DNA of 64,000 bases, taken from contig NZ_CP094357.1 of assembly GCF_014779555.2 (NCBI RefSeq), positions 992,001 to 1,056,000 on the forward strand, in the 5' to 3' direction. The notes under the pieces are model-generated. The model searched no databases, was not told where the DNA came from, and saw nothing but the letters and a program-made list of their open reading frames with translations. Positions 32,987 through 42,090 of the stretch are shown piece after piece. Source of the DNA: Lysobacter capsici. GTDB lineage: Bacteria > Pseudomonadota > Gammaproteobacteria > Xanthomonadales > Xanthomonadaceae. The position numbers were made by a program, and so were the translations under genes. Every line of letters begins with the position of its first letter. Within the stretch, counting starts at the first letter, position 1.

Positions 32987-33667
32987 ATGCCCCAATACGC
33001 CACCCTGAAATGGCGCGTCATCGCGCGCAGGCATCCGTCCGCGTTCCTGCTCGCGGCGCAGTTGCTGAGCATGCTGGCCTATCCGCTGTTCGATCCGGTC
33101 GGCGGCGGGCGCGTGGTGTTCGGCGCGTTCGGCGTGCTGGTGCTCGCGTTGGCGGTGTGGGTGGTCAATCGCAGCCCGGCGATCAAGTGGATCGCGTGGC
33201 TGATCGCGGTGCCGGCGTTCGCGCTGTCGATCCTGTCGGTGGTCTACGCCAGTCCCGGCCTGCTGGTCCTGTCCTCGGCGCTGGAGGCGGCGCTGTATTT
33301 CTATGCGGCCTTCGCCCTGATCGGCTACATGATGAGCGACCACAAGGTCACCGCCGACGAGCTGTTCGCGGCCGGCGCCACCTTCACGCTGCTGGCCTGG
33401 GGCTTCGCCTATGCGTTCCTGGTCTGCCAGGCGTGGTACCCGGGCAGCTTCGTCGGCACCGAGCGGCCGGGCGAGCCGCGGACCTGGATCGAGCTGCTGT
33501 TCCTGAGTTTCACCAACCTGTCGGCGGTCGGCCTGGGCGACATCCTGCCGATGAGCCCGGCGGCGCGGGTGCTGACCATGTTCGAGCAGTTCGCCGGGGT
33601 CGGCTATATCGCCGCGGTGGTGTCGCGGCTGATCGGCCTGACGATTCTGCGGCATGAACGGCGCTGA
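32987..33667 (+). CDS. Two-TM-type ion channel (potassium channel-like) protein
   Basis: A 226-residue inner-membrane protein with about six hydrophobic segments. Towards the C-terminus FLSFTNLSAVGLGDILP has the form of a pore loop and selectivity filter, followed by a hydrophobic helix (FAGVGYIAAVVSRLIGL), as in Ion_trans_2 channels. The filter reads VGLGD instead of the canonical VGYGD of potassium channels. There is no cytoplasmic RCK domain. The ATG at 32987 begins the conserved hydrophobic protein; no strong ribosome-binding site is seen. Its transported ion is not certain. Confidence 0.75.
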   Translation: MPQYATLKWRVIARRHPSAFLLAAQLLSMLAYPLFDPVGGGRVVFGAFGVLVLALAVWVVNRSPAIKWIAWLIAVPAFALSILSVVYASPGLLVLSSALEAALYFYAAFALIGYMMSDHKVTADELFAAGATFTLLAWGFAYAFLVCQAWYPGSFVGTERPGEPRTWIELLFLSFTNLSAVGLGDILPMSPAARVLTMFEQFAGVGYIAAVVSRLIGLTILRHERR

Positions 33668-33945
33668 AACGATGCATGGCTTTGTTACAGATAAACACGC
33701 CTGTGGCACAGTCTTTTGGAACGATACGTTTCGGCGTTTTGGCGCCTGAAACCGCCCGCGCGACGTTCCGACAGGTCCGACCCCGGCCGGCGGGCGCTAG
33801 AATGGGCGGCTAAAACACCCAGCCGCGGCGCGCTTTTCCGATCGCGCCACCGCGCCGTGCCGGATTTGTCGGTTAGTCATTGGTGTGCCCTATGCGTTCA
33901 GGCACATGACCGGCATCGCGCCATTGCGCACCATCCACAGGATTC

Positions 33946-36270
33946 ATGCCCCGCATTCACGACCCAGCGACCTCGCCTCTGCCCGCCGAACATCTGCGGG
34001 TAGGCGATTGCGTGGTCGATATCCCGTTGCGCGAGATCCGCGCGCCGGGCGCGCGGCGGCCGCGCCGGATCACGCCGAAGACCATGGGCGTGCTGCTGGT
34101 GCTGGTCGACCACGCCGACCGGGTGGTCAGTCGCGATGCGCTGCTGGCCGAGGTCTGGCCGGACACGCTGCCGACCGACGACGTGGTGACCCAGGCCATC
34201 ACCCAGTTGCGCAAGGCCTTCGACGAAGACCGCGGCAACCCGCGCTACATCGAAACCATCGCCAAGAACGGCTACCGGCTGCTGGCCCAGGTCGAGTGGC
34301 TGGTCCGCGAGAGCGCGCCGCGCGAGGCCGAGGCCGCCTCGGCCGGCGACAGCGATGCCTTCGCGGCCACGGCCGCGCCGACCCCGGCGCCCGCGCCGCT
34401 CGCGCCGGTGCCGCTGCCGTTGCAGCCGCAGTCGCGCGGCACCCTGGGGTCGATGATTGGGGTGATCGCGGCGGTGATCGTGCTGGTCGGCGGCCTGGTC
34501 TGGTGGTCGCTGGCGCGGCCGCCGCGTTCGGCCGATGCCGCCGCGCCGGCGGTCGACCCGACCCGGGTCGCCAGCACGGCTCGCCCGTACCGGTTGATCA
34601 CCTCGATGCCGGGCTTCGAACTGGCGCCGACCCTGTCGCCCGACGCGGCCATGGTCGCCTACGTGGCCGTCCCCGACGGCCAGCGCGGCACCGCGATCCT
34701 GGTCCAGACCACCGATCAGACCCCGCCGCGTCAGCTGACCCGGCCGACCGGCCTGGCCGAAGACAGCGCGCCGGCGTGGTCGCCCGACGGCCGCTCGATC
34801 GCGTTCCTGAGGGTCGAGCCCGGGGTCGATTGCCAGGTGCTGATGATCGCGGCCAACGGCGGCGCCGAACGCGAGATCGGCCAATGCGACCCGCGCAGTC
34901 CGCCGACCTTCGAATGGACCCCGGACGGGCGCGGCCTGATCTTCGGCAGCATGCTGACCGCGCAGGGCATGGTCGGCATGCGCGTGCTCGACCTGGCCAG
35001 CGGCGAGTGGCGCGCGGTGCCGTACCGGTCCGGCACCGGCAATCTCGACCTGTCGCCGCGGTTCTCGCCCGACGGGCGCTGGATCGTGTTCCTGCGCAAC
35101 AACCCGCAAGGCGATTTCTGGCGTCTGCCGGCCGAGGGCGGCACCGCCGAGCGGATGAGCCAGCTGAGCGCCGACGTGCGCGGCTGGGACTGGCTGCCGG
35201 ACAGCCGCAGCATTCTGTTTGGCCGCATGATCGACGGCGATACCCGCATGTTCCGCCTGGACCTGGAAACCGGTCAGGCCCGCGACCTGGGCATCGAGTC
35301 GGCCCAGGCGCCAGCGGTCGCGGCCTCGCGGCCGGCCGCGGCCTTCGTCCAGCGCAAGCCGTACTTCGGCCTGTTCCGGGTGGTGCTCGGCGATACCTCC
35401 AAGGGCGCGGTGCACGTGGTCGACCCGCTGTTCCCGTCCTCGGCGCGCGACATGCTGCCGATGGTCGCGCCGGACGGCCGCCAGATCGTGTTCTTCTCCG
35501 ACCGCTCGGGCAGCAACCATCTGTGGTGGGCCGACCTCGACCAGCCCGACTCGCTGCGCATGCTGCCGGGCGTGCAGCCGGGCACGCGCTATGCCTCATC
35601 GTGGTCGGCCGACAGCACCCGGGTCACCGTGGTCGGGCCCGACAGCGACGGCCGCAACGTGATCCACGAGATCGTCCCGGCCAGCGGCCGGGTGACCCGT
35701 CTGGCGGTGCCGGTGACCGAGCCGATCCAGGCGGTGCAGCTGCCCGATCCGGACCGGCTGATGGTCCTGGCCAGTGTCGGCGACGGCCGCCTGCGGCTGA
35801 ACCTGTTCGACCGCCGCCGCTCGCCGTGGAAGCTGCTCGGCGCGATCGAGGACGTGTCCGAGGTTCGGGTCGACGGCGCGCGCAACCGGCTGCTGTTCAC
35901 CCGCCAGACCCAGACCGGCCTGTGGCAGGCCGATCTGGCCCTGACCCCGGCCAGCGTGCGCCGCATCGACGACCGCGAACCGGTCGCCGAGCGCTACCGG
36001 CTGTGGGACGTGGCCACCCAGACCGGCGAATTGCGCTACCTCGACCAGCAGCCGACCTGCCTGGCGCTGCTGCGCCGGATCGCCAGCCCGGAGCTGCCGC
36101 CGTCGGTGCTGTGCCTGGACCAGAGCCGGCGCTCGGCGATCAACGGATTCAGCCTGAGCCCGCGCGGCGACACCGTGTATCTGTCGCTGGCCAAGTGGGA
36201 CGGCGCTGATATCGGTTACATGGACCTGCCGGAAGAGCCGAAGACCTTCGTGCCGGGCTGGCTCAACTGA
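33946..36270 (+). CDS. Winged-helix DNA-binding protein with transmembrane helix and C-terminal beta-propeller
   Basis: A 774-residue CadC/ToxR-like one-component protein. Residues about 18-115 form an OmpR-type winged helix (RITPKTMGVLLVLVDHADRV, then TQAITQLRKAFDED and ETIAKNGYRLL). An Ala/Pro linker follows, with a single membrane helix near residues 168-188 (MIGVIAAVIVLVGGLVWW). The periplasmic part, about 580 residues, contains repeated SPDGR/APDGR-type strands (for example PAWSPDGRSIAFLR and FSPDGRWIVFLR), as in TolB/PD40 propellers. It would sense an envelope signal and act on DNA from the membrane. The target genes are unknown; the AraC gene downstream is a candidate neighbour. Confidence 0.8.
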   Translation: MPRIHDPATSPLPAEHLRVGDCVVDIPLREIRAPGARRPRRITPKTMGVLLVLVDHADRVVSRDALLAEVWPDTLPTDDVVTQAITQLRKAFDEDRGNPRYIETIAKNGYRLLAQVEWLVRESAPREAEAASAGDSDAFAATAAPTPAPAPLAPVPLPLQPQSRGTLGSMIGVIAAVIVLVGGLVWWSLARPPRSADAAAPAVDPTRVASTARPYRLITSMPGFELAPTLSPDAAMVAYVAVPDGQRGTAILVQTTDQTPPRQLTRPTGLAEDSAPAWSPDGRSIAFLRVEPGVDCQVLMIAANGGAEREIGQCDPRSPPTFEWTPDGRGLIFGSMLTAQGMVGMRVLDLASGEWRAVPYRSGTGNLDLSPRFSPDGRWIVFLRNNPQGDFWRLPAEGGTAERMSQLSADVRGWDWLPDSRSILFGRMIDGDTRMFRLDLETGQARDLGIESAQAPAVAASRPAAAFVQRKPYFGLFRVVLGDTSKGAVHVVDPLFPSSARDMLPMVAPDGRQIVFFSDRSGSNHLWWADLDQPDSLRMLPGVQPGTRYASSWSADSTRVTVVGPDSDGRNVIHEIVPASGRVTRLAVPVTEPIQAVQLPDPDRLMVLASVGDGRLRLNLFDRRRSPWKLLGAIEDVSEVRVDGARNRLLFTRQTQTGLWQADLALTPASVRRIDDREPVAERYRLWDVATQTGELRYLDQQPTCLALLRRIASPELPPSVLCLDQSRRSAINGFSLSPRGDTVYLSLAKWDGADIGYMDLPEEPKTFVPGWLN

Positions 36271-36385
36271 TTGAATAAGAACGAAAAACCTCTTTCGGAA
36301 AAGCTTCGGTTGTGACGTCGTTCCGATTTCGGGTAACTCTCCGTCAAATTTCCGGCGCCGGCAGTCGTTGCGTAGGCAAATAAAA

Positions 36386-36408
36386 ACCTCATTACCTGCA
36401 AATGAGGT
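36386..36408 (+). promoter_or_regulatory. Hairpin sequestering the Shine-Dalgarno of the AraC-family gene
   Basis: A perfect 8-bp stem ACCTCATT/AATGAGGT with a 7-nt loop ends at 36408. The right arm contains the GAGGTGG ribosome-binding site (36404-36410) of the gene starting at 36415. The mRNA would therefore have its ribosome-binding site in a helix, suggesting conditional translation (temperature, ligand or protein dependent). Confidence 0.55.
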
Positions 36409-36414
36409 GGACCA

Positions 36415-37320
36415 ATGGAGCAAGCATTGTGGGCGGATCGTGGACAGCTGGTGCAGCTGGACGCGCAGGACCCCGCCATCCAGGCCAGTTGCGTCGGCGT
36501 CTCGCGGCTGGGCAGCGCGCAGCTGTCCGGTAGTCATTTCTCGATCTGGGTCCAGCTGCGCGGCAGCTCCTGGGTCGAAGCCAAAGAAGGCAAGTTCCGG
36601 CTCAAGCGCGGCGACTGGATCGCGTTCGAGCGCGACTCCAAGCCGGTCCTGCAAGCCGACCGTTACGGCGTGTGCATCGGCCTGAACCTGACCGCCGACG
36701 CGATCAAGGCCATGGCCCGTCTGGCCGACGCCAGCCTGTATGCCGGCCGCGGCCGCATGAGCCGTCACGACGCCCGCATCGCCCTGCGTCTGTGGCGCCA
36801 GGCCCATACCCGCAACGGCGAGGCCGACCTGGGCTTCGATTTCAACGCCCTGCGTCCGATCCTGCTGCACCTGGCCGGCGTCCAGCGCGAGCTGACCGCG
36901 CGCATCCAGCGTTGCCCGGGCCGCTCGCGCAGCCGCAAGCGCCAGGTGTTCGGCCGTCTGCAGCGCGCCCGCCTGTACCTGGAAGGCAACTGCGACCGGG
37001 TCGTGCGGATCAGCGAACTGGCCGAGCTGACCAGCTTCTCCAGCTGGTACTTCTCCAAGACCTTCCACAGCCTGTACGAGGAAAGCCCGCAGGCCGCTTC
37101 GGCGCGGATGCGTCTGGAGCACGCGGCCGACCTGTTGAAGAGCACCTCGATGATGGTCGGCGAAGTCGCCGCCGCCAGCGGCTTCGACAACTGCTGCAGC
37201 TTCGCCCGCGCGTTCCGCGCCCGCTTCGGCACCTCGGCGACGCGTTACCGCAGCGCCGCGGCCAACGCCAAGCTCGAAGCGGTTCGCGCGGCGGCGCCGG
37301 TGCACAAGCTGGCGGCTTGA
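36415..37320 (+). CDS. AraC-family transcriptional regulator
   Basis: A 301-residue protein. The N-terminal half (about 1-170) has no named domain that I recognise; the C-terminal 100 residues form the AraC double helix-turn-helix: RISELAELTSFSSWYFSKTF for the first and MVGEVAAASGFDNCCSFARAFRARFGTSATRYR for the second, shown here in two pieces of the same motif around residues 200-280. The central region is rich in Arg (RCPGRSRSRKRQ). The regulon cannot be predicted. A hairpin over its ribosome-binding site suggests translational control. Confidence 0.85.
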   Translation: MEQALWADRGQLVQLDAQDPAIQASCVGVSRLGSAQLSGSHFSIWVQLRGSSWVEAKEGKFRLKRGDWIAFERDSKPVLQADRYGVCIGLNLTADAIKAMARLADASLYAGRGRMSRHDARIALRLWRQAHTRNGEADLGFDFNALRPILLHLAGVQRELTARIQRCPGRSRSRKRQVFGRLQRARLYLEGNCDRVVRISELAELTSFSSWYFSKTFHSLYEESPQAASARMRLEHAADLLKSTSMMVGEVAAASGFDNCCSFARAFRARFGTSATRYRSAAANAKLEAVRAAAPVHKLAA

Positions 37321-37868
37321 TGGCTGGCGGCGCGGTTCTTCGTCGCCGGGCATCGAGATTCGTCGGGCCGTCGGGTCTGCGAGGACCGAGCCGCTTGAAG
37401 TTGCGCCGATCGCCGGCGTTGGTGTCGCGGATGCAAGCGTTGTAAAGCGAAAGGTCGTAAAGCCAGACGTCGTAAAGCGAAACGTTACAGAGCAGTACGT
37501 TGCAGGCGGCCACGGCCTTTGCCGTGGGTACACCGCCGTACCGGCGCCGTTGGACGGAACCGCTTCGCAGTCGCGAGGTTCCGCCGGCGCCAGGCAGGCC
37601 GTGGCAACAGACCCACGCGAGCGCGGTTGCGGCGGCACCCTCGAACAACCCGCCCTCTCCCACGCAGGCAAGGTTCCGGCTTCATCCCACGCAGGCACCC
37701 CGCGTCGCGCATGACACGCCGAGGTTTCGCAAGCGCCGCTGGCGCTGTGAACCTCGGCGTTGTCGTTTGTGGGATGGGGTTGCGGGGTGGTTGCCTCGTG
37801 TTTCTCGCGTTTGCCGTGCGACGGCCGACCGCCATGCGCAGCCATGCCATCGCGACTGTCTCCCACGG

Positions 37869-37987
37869 CCGTCATTCCCGCGAACGCGGGAATCCAGCGA
37901 CTTTGCTCTAGGCGCCGACCTCTCCGGGGGGCGGCTGTCACATCGGACCGAAAGCCACTGGATTCCCGCGTTCGCGGGAATGACGGT
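37869..37987. repeat. Family D inverted repeat (CATTCCCGCGAACGCGGGAAT)
   Basis: Arms at about 37869-37898 and 37956-37987 are reverse complements containing CCGTCATTCCCGCG and its partner, each with an internal CCCGCG..CGCGGG hairpin. A single arm occurs at about 4358-4377 joined to another inverted repeat. Confidence 0.85.
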
Positions 37988-38134
37988 GTGAGAGTGCGCG
38001 GACGCGTGAGGGTGGGCGTCGGCATGCGCGAAAGTCGAAGCAAAGCGAAGCGTAAGTGGCTGCGCGCGCAGCAGCGGTGCCGATCACGATTCGATCGCCG
38101 TCCCATGTGGCTGCTCGAGTGGATTCCATGGCTC

Positions 38135-38260
38135 GCGACCACTGCGACCATCGCGACCATCGCGACCATCGCGACCATTGCGACCATTGCGACCATTGCG
38201 ACCATTGCGACCATTGCGACCATTGCGACCATTGCGACCATTGCGACCATTGCGACCGCG
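38135..38260. repeat. 9-bp minisatellite, 14 units of GCGACCATT
   Basis: Thirteen complete 9-bp units (first GCGACCACT, then three GCGACCATC, then GCGACCATT repeats) plus a diverged fourteenth unit. Because the unit is three codons long it keeps several frames open on both strands, creating artificial repeat peptides such as SQW or MVA on the minus strand; no gene is supported. Confidence 0.95.
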
Positions 38261-38760
38261 CACGCATCCGCCGCATCAGCGAATTCCACGCTCGCGCAAC
38301 TTCACGACTTCATCAACCTCGCATCCATCGCAGCGCATCCAGGCATGCAGCCAAATCCACGCAACCCATCGCGGGAATGAACGACCACATAACGCGTCAT
38401 GCAAGTTCCAGCGAAAAATATCGACTCGTTTAAGTGCTATTTACGCTGGCTAACGAATACGCATGCGCGCGATGAACGCACTCGCGCGCCATCGCAAACG
38501 ATGAAGTCAGATTCGGCAAAGCCGGCGATGAATTCGCCGATCGTCGCGCACGCGTATCGCAAAAACAAAAATTATTTGCAAGTCGCAACACGCGAATGCA
38601 ACGCGATGCGTATCGACATTTCATGACGCGTATGCAGTGCGTTGCTAGGGCCGATTCGGCAAATTTTCCCGGCCCTCACCGCAAAGCAGCATCGACGCTT
38701 CGAACGTAATTTTGCTGGGCGTTTTAACACGCTCATAACGAGATCACTGGAGAGAGATAG

Positions 38761-41670
38761 ATGAACCATCGCAGTCTGCGCCCGACGGCGCGGTACGGCT
38801 TGCTGCCGTCCGCTATCGCTGCGGCGTTAGTGTCGGCCTTCGTCCCCGCCATCGCGGGCGCACAGGAAGCCGACGCCTCCAATCAGGCGACCACCACGCT
38901 CGATCGCATTGAAGTCACCGGTTCGCGCATCCGCCAGGCCAGCCTGGAAACCGCGCAGCCGGTCGTCACCATGTCGCGCGCCGAAATCCAGAAGCAGGGT
39001 TTCACCAGCGTCGCCGACATCGTCCAGAACATCACCGCCAGCGGCTCGCCGGCGATCTCGCGCGCCGACGCGCTGTCCTCGGGCGAAGAAGTCGGCGGTC
39101 AGTACGTCGACCTGCGCAACCTCGGCCCGCAGCGCACCTTGGTGCTGATCGACGGCAAGCGCATGGGCATCAGCTCGGCTGGTTACTCCGACCTGGCCGC
39201 GATTCCCAGCTCGATCGTCGAGCGCATCGAAGTGCTGACCGACGGCGCGTCCGCGCTGTACGGCTCCGACGCCATCGCCGGCGTGATCAACATCATCACC
39301 CGCAAGCGTTTCGACGGCCTGGAAGCCAGCGCCTACCTCGGCCAGTACGGCCAGGGCGACGGCAACAAGGAGATCTACAACTTCGTCATCGGCCAGACCG
39401 GCGAGCGCGGTTCGATCACCTTGGGCGCGGAATACAGCAAGGAAGATCCAGTCCTGGCCAAGGACCGTTCGATCACCCGTTACCCGAATGGCCCGCGCCA
39501 TCCGTTCCCGACCGCCGACGACACCAACGGTTGGAGCCCGATCAACCAGTGGGGCACGCTGTTCGATTCGGCCGGTAATCCGCTGACCGCCAACCGCGGC
39601 ACGACCGACACCAAGAACCCGAACAACTTCCACCCGACCGACGCCATCCTCGACCAGGCCAACGCCAACGAGCAGATGTACCTGTCGACCGGTCTGGAGC
39701 GTCGCTCGGTGTTCGCGAACGCCGAGTTCGACATCACCGACAACGTGCGCGCCAAGGCCGACGTGCTGTACACCGATCGCGAAGCGACCCAGCAGATCGC
39801 CGGTTATCCGTTCCGCTCCAACGGCTTCAGCAGCCGCTACGCGGGTGACCTGCGCCTGGACGGCAACAGCGCGTTCAACCCGCTGGGCTACGACGCCGAC
39901 TTCTACCGCCGTGGCTGGGAAGTGCCGCGTCAGACCAAGTCCGAGCTGACCACCTACCGCTTCAGCGGCGGCCTGGAAGGCACGTTCGAGTTCGCCGGCA
40001 AGCCGTGGGATTGGGACATCGGCTACGTCTACAACCAGAACAAGGGCGTCAAGACCCAGACCGGCAACCTGTTCCTGCCGAACGCCGAGAAGGCGCTGGG
40101 CCCGTCGTTCATCGACGCCAGCGGCGTCGCGCGCTGCGGCACCGCGGCGGCTCCGATCGCCGGCTGCCTGGCCTGGAACCCGCTGCTGGGTCCGGACGTC
40201 AACGCGCCGGGTTCGATGAACAACAAGGAACTGCAGAAGTACCTGTTCCTGCCGACCCACGACACCTCGACCACCGAAACCCAGGTCTACAGCCTCAACC
40301 TCAGCGGCGTGCTCGCCACGCTGCCGGCGGGCGACCTCGGCATCGCGGCCGGTTATGAACACCGCAAGGAATCGGCGCATTACTCGCCCGACGCGCTGCT
40401 GCAGTCCGGCCTGAGCACCAGCCTGGCCGGCAGCGAAACCCAGGGCGGCTACTCGCTCGACGAGTTCTACGTCGAACTGGCCGTGCCGTTGCTGTCGGAC
40501 GTGGCCTTCGCGAAGGAACTGTCGTTCAACATCGCCGGCCGTTACTCCGACTACAACACCTTCGGCGACACCACCAACGGCAAGTTCAGCCTGAAGTGGA
40601 AGCCGATCGACGACCTGCTGATCCGCGGCACCTACGCGACGGGCTTCCGCGCCCCGACCGTGGCCGACCTGTACGGCGGCGTGGGCGAGAGCTTCGACAA
40701 CTACACCGATCCGTGCGACACCGTGTTCGGCGCGGTCCGTGGCAACGCGCGTTGCGCCGCCGCGGTGCCGGCGAACTTCCGTCAGGCCGCTTCCGGCGGT
40801 TCGGCGGCGACCGGTCCGAACGCGCAGTCCAACACCGCGTTCCTGTCGGGTTCCAACCCGAACCTGATCCCGGAAACCTCCAAGTCGACCACGATCGGTT
40901 TCGTCTACAGCCCGAGCTGGGTCAGCGGCCTCGACGTCAGCCTGGACTGGTGGAAGATCAAGATCGACGACGTGATCGCGGCCGAGACCGTGACCTCGCT
41001 GTTGAACAACTGCTACGTGCTCGGCATCGACGAAGCCTGCAGCCGCTTCGTGCGCAGCACCAACCCGCGCAGCCTGGGCCAGGTGGTGGGCGTGACCCGC
41101 ACCCTGATCAACGGCGGCTACCAGGAAACCGCGGGTTACGACCTGGGCATCTCCTACCGTCTGCCCGAGACCCGTTTCGGCAACTTCGCGTTCAACTGGA
41201 AGACGACCTACGTCGACTACCTGGAATACAAGCGCGACAGCGAGTCGACCACGCCGGTCGAGCAGCGCACCAGCTGGGTCGCCAACGACAGCGCCAACTT
41301 CCGCGTGCGTTCGAGCTTCAATGCCGACTGGAGCATGGGCGACTTCGGCGCGAGCTGGAACGTGCGTTACTACTCCGGTCTGAAGGAAGAGTGCGCGTAC
41401 GACCTGGACGGCGGCCCGGAATGCGACATCCCGGATTACCGTTCGGCGTACAAGGGTCAGGTGGGCGTGCGTGAAGTGGGTTCGAACACCTTCCACGACA
41501 TGCAGGTCCGCTACAACACCCCGTGGAACGCCACCGTGGCGGTCGGCGCGAACAACGTGTTCGACCACCTCGGCCAGACCATGTACAGCCAGCCGAACAG
41601 CAGCTTCAGCTACAACGGCAGCTTCGACATCGGCCGCTTCGTGTACATGAAGTACACCCAGCGTTTCTGA
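38761..41670 (+). CDS. TonB-dependent outer-membrane receptor
   Basis: A 969-residue outer-membrane transporter. A signal peptide (cleavage near AIAGAQEAD), a TonB-box-like LDRIEVTGSRIR, a plug domain (about 60-180; LRNLGPQRTLVLIDGKRM, GASALYGSDAIAGVINIIT) and a long beta-barrel ending in phenylalanine (YMKYTQRF) are all visible. The plug/barrel style is that of the Xanthomonadaceae receptors often linked to carbohydrate or peptide uptake; the substrate is unknown, as no degradative locus is adjacent. The start has a purine-rich GGAGAGAG site, and an intrinsic terminator follows, so it is monocistronic. Confidence 0.95.
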   Translation: MNHRSLRPTARYGLLPSAIAAALVSAFVPAIAGAQEADASNQATTTLDRIEVTGSRIRQASLETAQPVVTMSRAEIQKQGFTSVADIVQNITASGSPAISRADALSSGEEVGGQYVDLRNLGPQRTLVLIDGKRMGISSAGYSDLAAIPSSIVERIEVLTDGASALYGSDAIAGVINIITRKRFDGLEASAYLGQYGQGDGNKEIYNFVIGQTGERGSITLGAEYSKEDPVLAKDRSITRYPNGPRHPFPTADDTNGWSPINQWGTLFDSAGNPLTANRGTTDTKNPNNFHPTDAILDQANANEQMYLSTGLERRSVFANAEFDITDNVRAKADVLYTDREATQQIAGYPFRSNGFSSRYAGDLRLDGNSAFNPLGYDADFYRRGWEVPRQTKSELTTYRFSGGLEGTFEFAGKPWDWDIGYVYNQNKGVKTQTGNLFLPNAEKALGPSFIDASGVARCGTAAAPIAGCLAWNPLLGPDVNAPGSMNNKELQKYLFLPTHDTSTTETQVYSLNLSGVLATLPAGDLGIAAGYEHRKESAHYSPDALLQSGLSTSLAGSETQGGYSLDEFYVELAVPLLSDVAFAKELSFNIAGRYSDYNTFGDTTNGKFSLKWKPIDDLLIRGTYATGFRAPTVADLYGGVGESFDNYTDPCDTVFGAVRGNARCAAAVPANFRQAASGGSAATGPNAQSNTAFLSGSNPNLIPETSKSTTIGFVYSPSWVSGLDVSLDWWKIKIDDVIAAETVTSLLNNCYVLGIDEACSRFVRSTNPRSLGQVVGVTRTLINGGYQETAGYDLGISYRLPETRFGNFAFNWKTTYVDYLEYKRDSESTTPVEQRTSWVANDSANFRVRSSFNADWSMGDFGASWNVRYYSGLKEECAYDLDGGPECDIPDYRSAYKGQVGVREVGSNTFHDMQVRYNTPWNATVAVGANNVFDHLGQTMYSQPNSSFSYNGSFDIGRFVYMKYTQRF

Positions 41671-41697
41671 TTTCGAATCAGGCGGTAATGTTGTGAG

Positions 41698-41730
41698 AAC
41701 TACGGCTCCGAAAGGGGCCGTAGTTTTTTG
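41698..41730 (+). terminator. Intrinsic terminator of the TonB receptor gene
   Basis: Stem AACTACGGC with complement GCCGTAGTT (plus inner C-G pairs around a GAAA loop) followed by six T residues, 28 bp after the stop codon. Confidence 0.93.
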
Positions 41731-41849
41731 TTGTTCGGGGTTTGAGTCCGGGAAGCCAAGACTTGGATCGTTAGCTGCGGCGTTATATCGACGCGCACGA
41801 ATCGCAAGGTGATGTCGTGCGATCGATACCTGAAGTGTCGGACTTTTTT

Positions 41850-41972
41850 CTCCCTCTCCCGCTTGCGGGAGAGGGCCGGGGTGAGGGAAGCGCCGCAGGC
41901 ACGAGTGCTCTCGACGCAGTGCGAGGCCCAGCGCCCTCACCCCAACCCCTCTCCCGCAAGCGGGAGAGGGGC
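41850..41972. repeat. Family A inverted-repeat element, copy 3
   Basis: Arms at about 41850-41887 and 41933-41971, matching the copies at 1726, 9779 and 58676. It lies between the convergent TonB receptor and ppa genes; nothing else is recognised in 41731-42040. Confidence 0.88.
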
Positions 41973-42040
41973 TCTGAAGGGCCGTCGCGATCTGTTCGCT
42001 CAACCGCTCAACGCCGCGATGCCGTAAATTCGCAAAAGCA

Positions 42041-42064
42041 AAAGGCCGCCCTGAGGCGGCCTTT
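42041..42064 (-). terminator. Intrinsic terminator of ppa
   Basis: Palindrome AAAGGCCGCC-CTGA-GGCGGCCTTT; on the minus strand it is followed by TGCTTTTGCG. It lies 27 bp beyond the ppa stop. Confidence 0.8.
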
Positions 42065-42090
42065 CGCGAATCGCGATACCTACGCAGCGA

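Larger units (their letters stand above)
37321..38760. other. 1.44-kb gene-free region with several repeats
   Basis: No supported gene; open frames here lack ribosome-binding sites and overlap repeats. It holds three imperfect GTAAAGC-type repeats (about 37442-37485), a GAGGTTTCGCAAG/GTGAACCTC-like palindrome near 37720-37758, a family D inverted pair (37869-37987), a 9-bp minisatellite (38135-38260) and an AT-richer segment (38390-38760) that is probably the promoter and long 5' leader of the TonB receptor gene. Confidence 0.7.

Noticed and set aside
37500-37991. Possible 163-residue gene in the 1.44-kb gap
   Set aside because: It runs through the family D inverted repeat (giving SFPRTRESS and WIPAFAGM peptides that come from the repeat) and has no ribosome-binding site or domain.
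37938-38276. Minus-strand frame encoding SQW repeats
   Set aside because: The 9-bp minisatellite keeps frames open on both strands; the peptide is an artefact with no start context.
35596-38289. 897-residue minus-strand frame from the minisatellite through the AraC gene into the propeller gene
   Set aside because: It is antisense to two well-supported genes and starts inside the minisatellite as MVA repeats.
38178-38453. Plus-strand frame encoding RPL repeats
   Set aside because: Same minisatellite artefact; RPL repeats follow directly from the unit.
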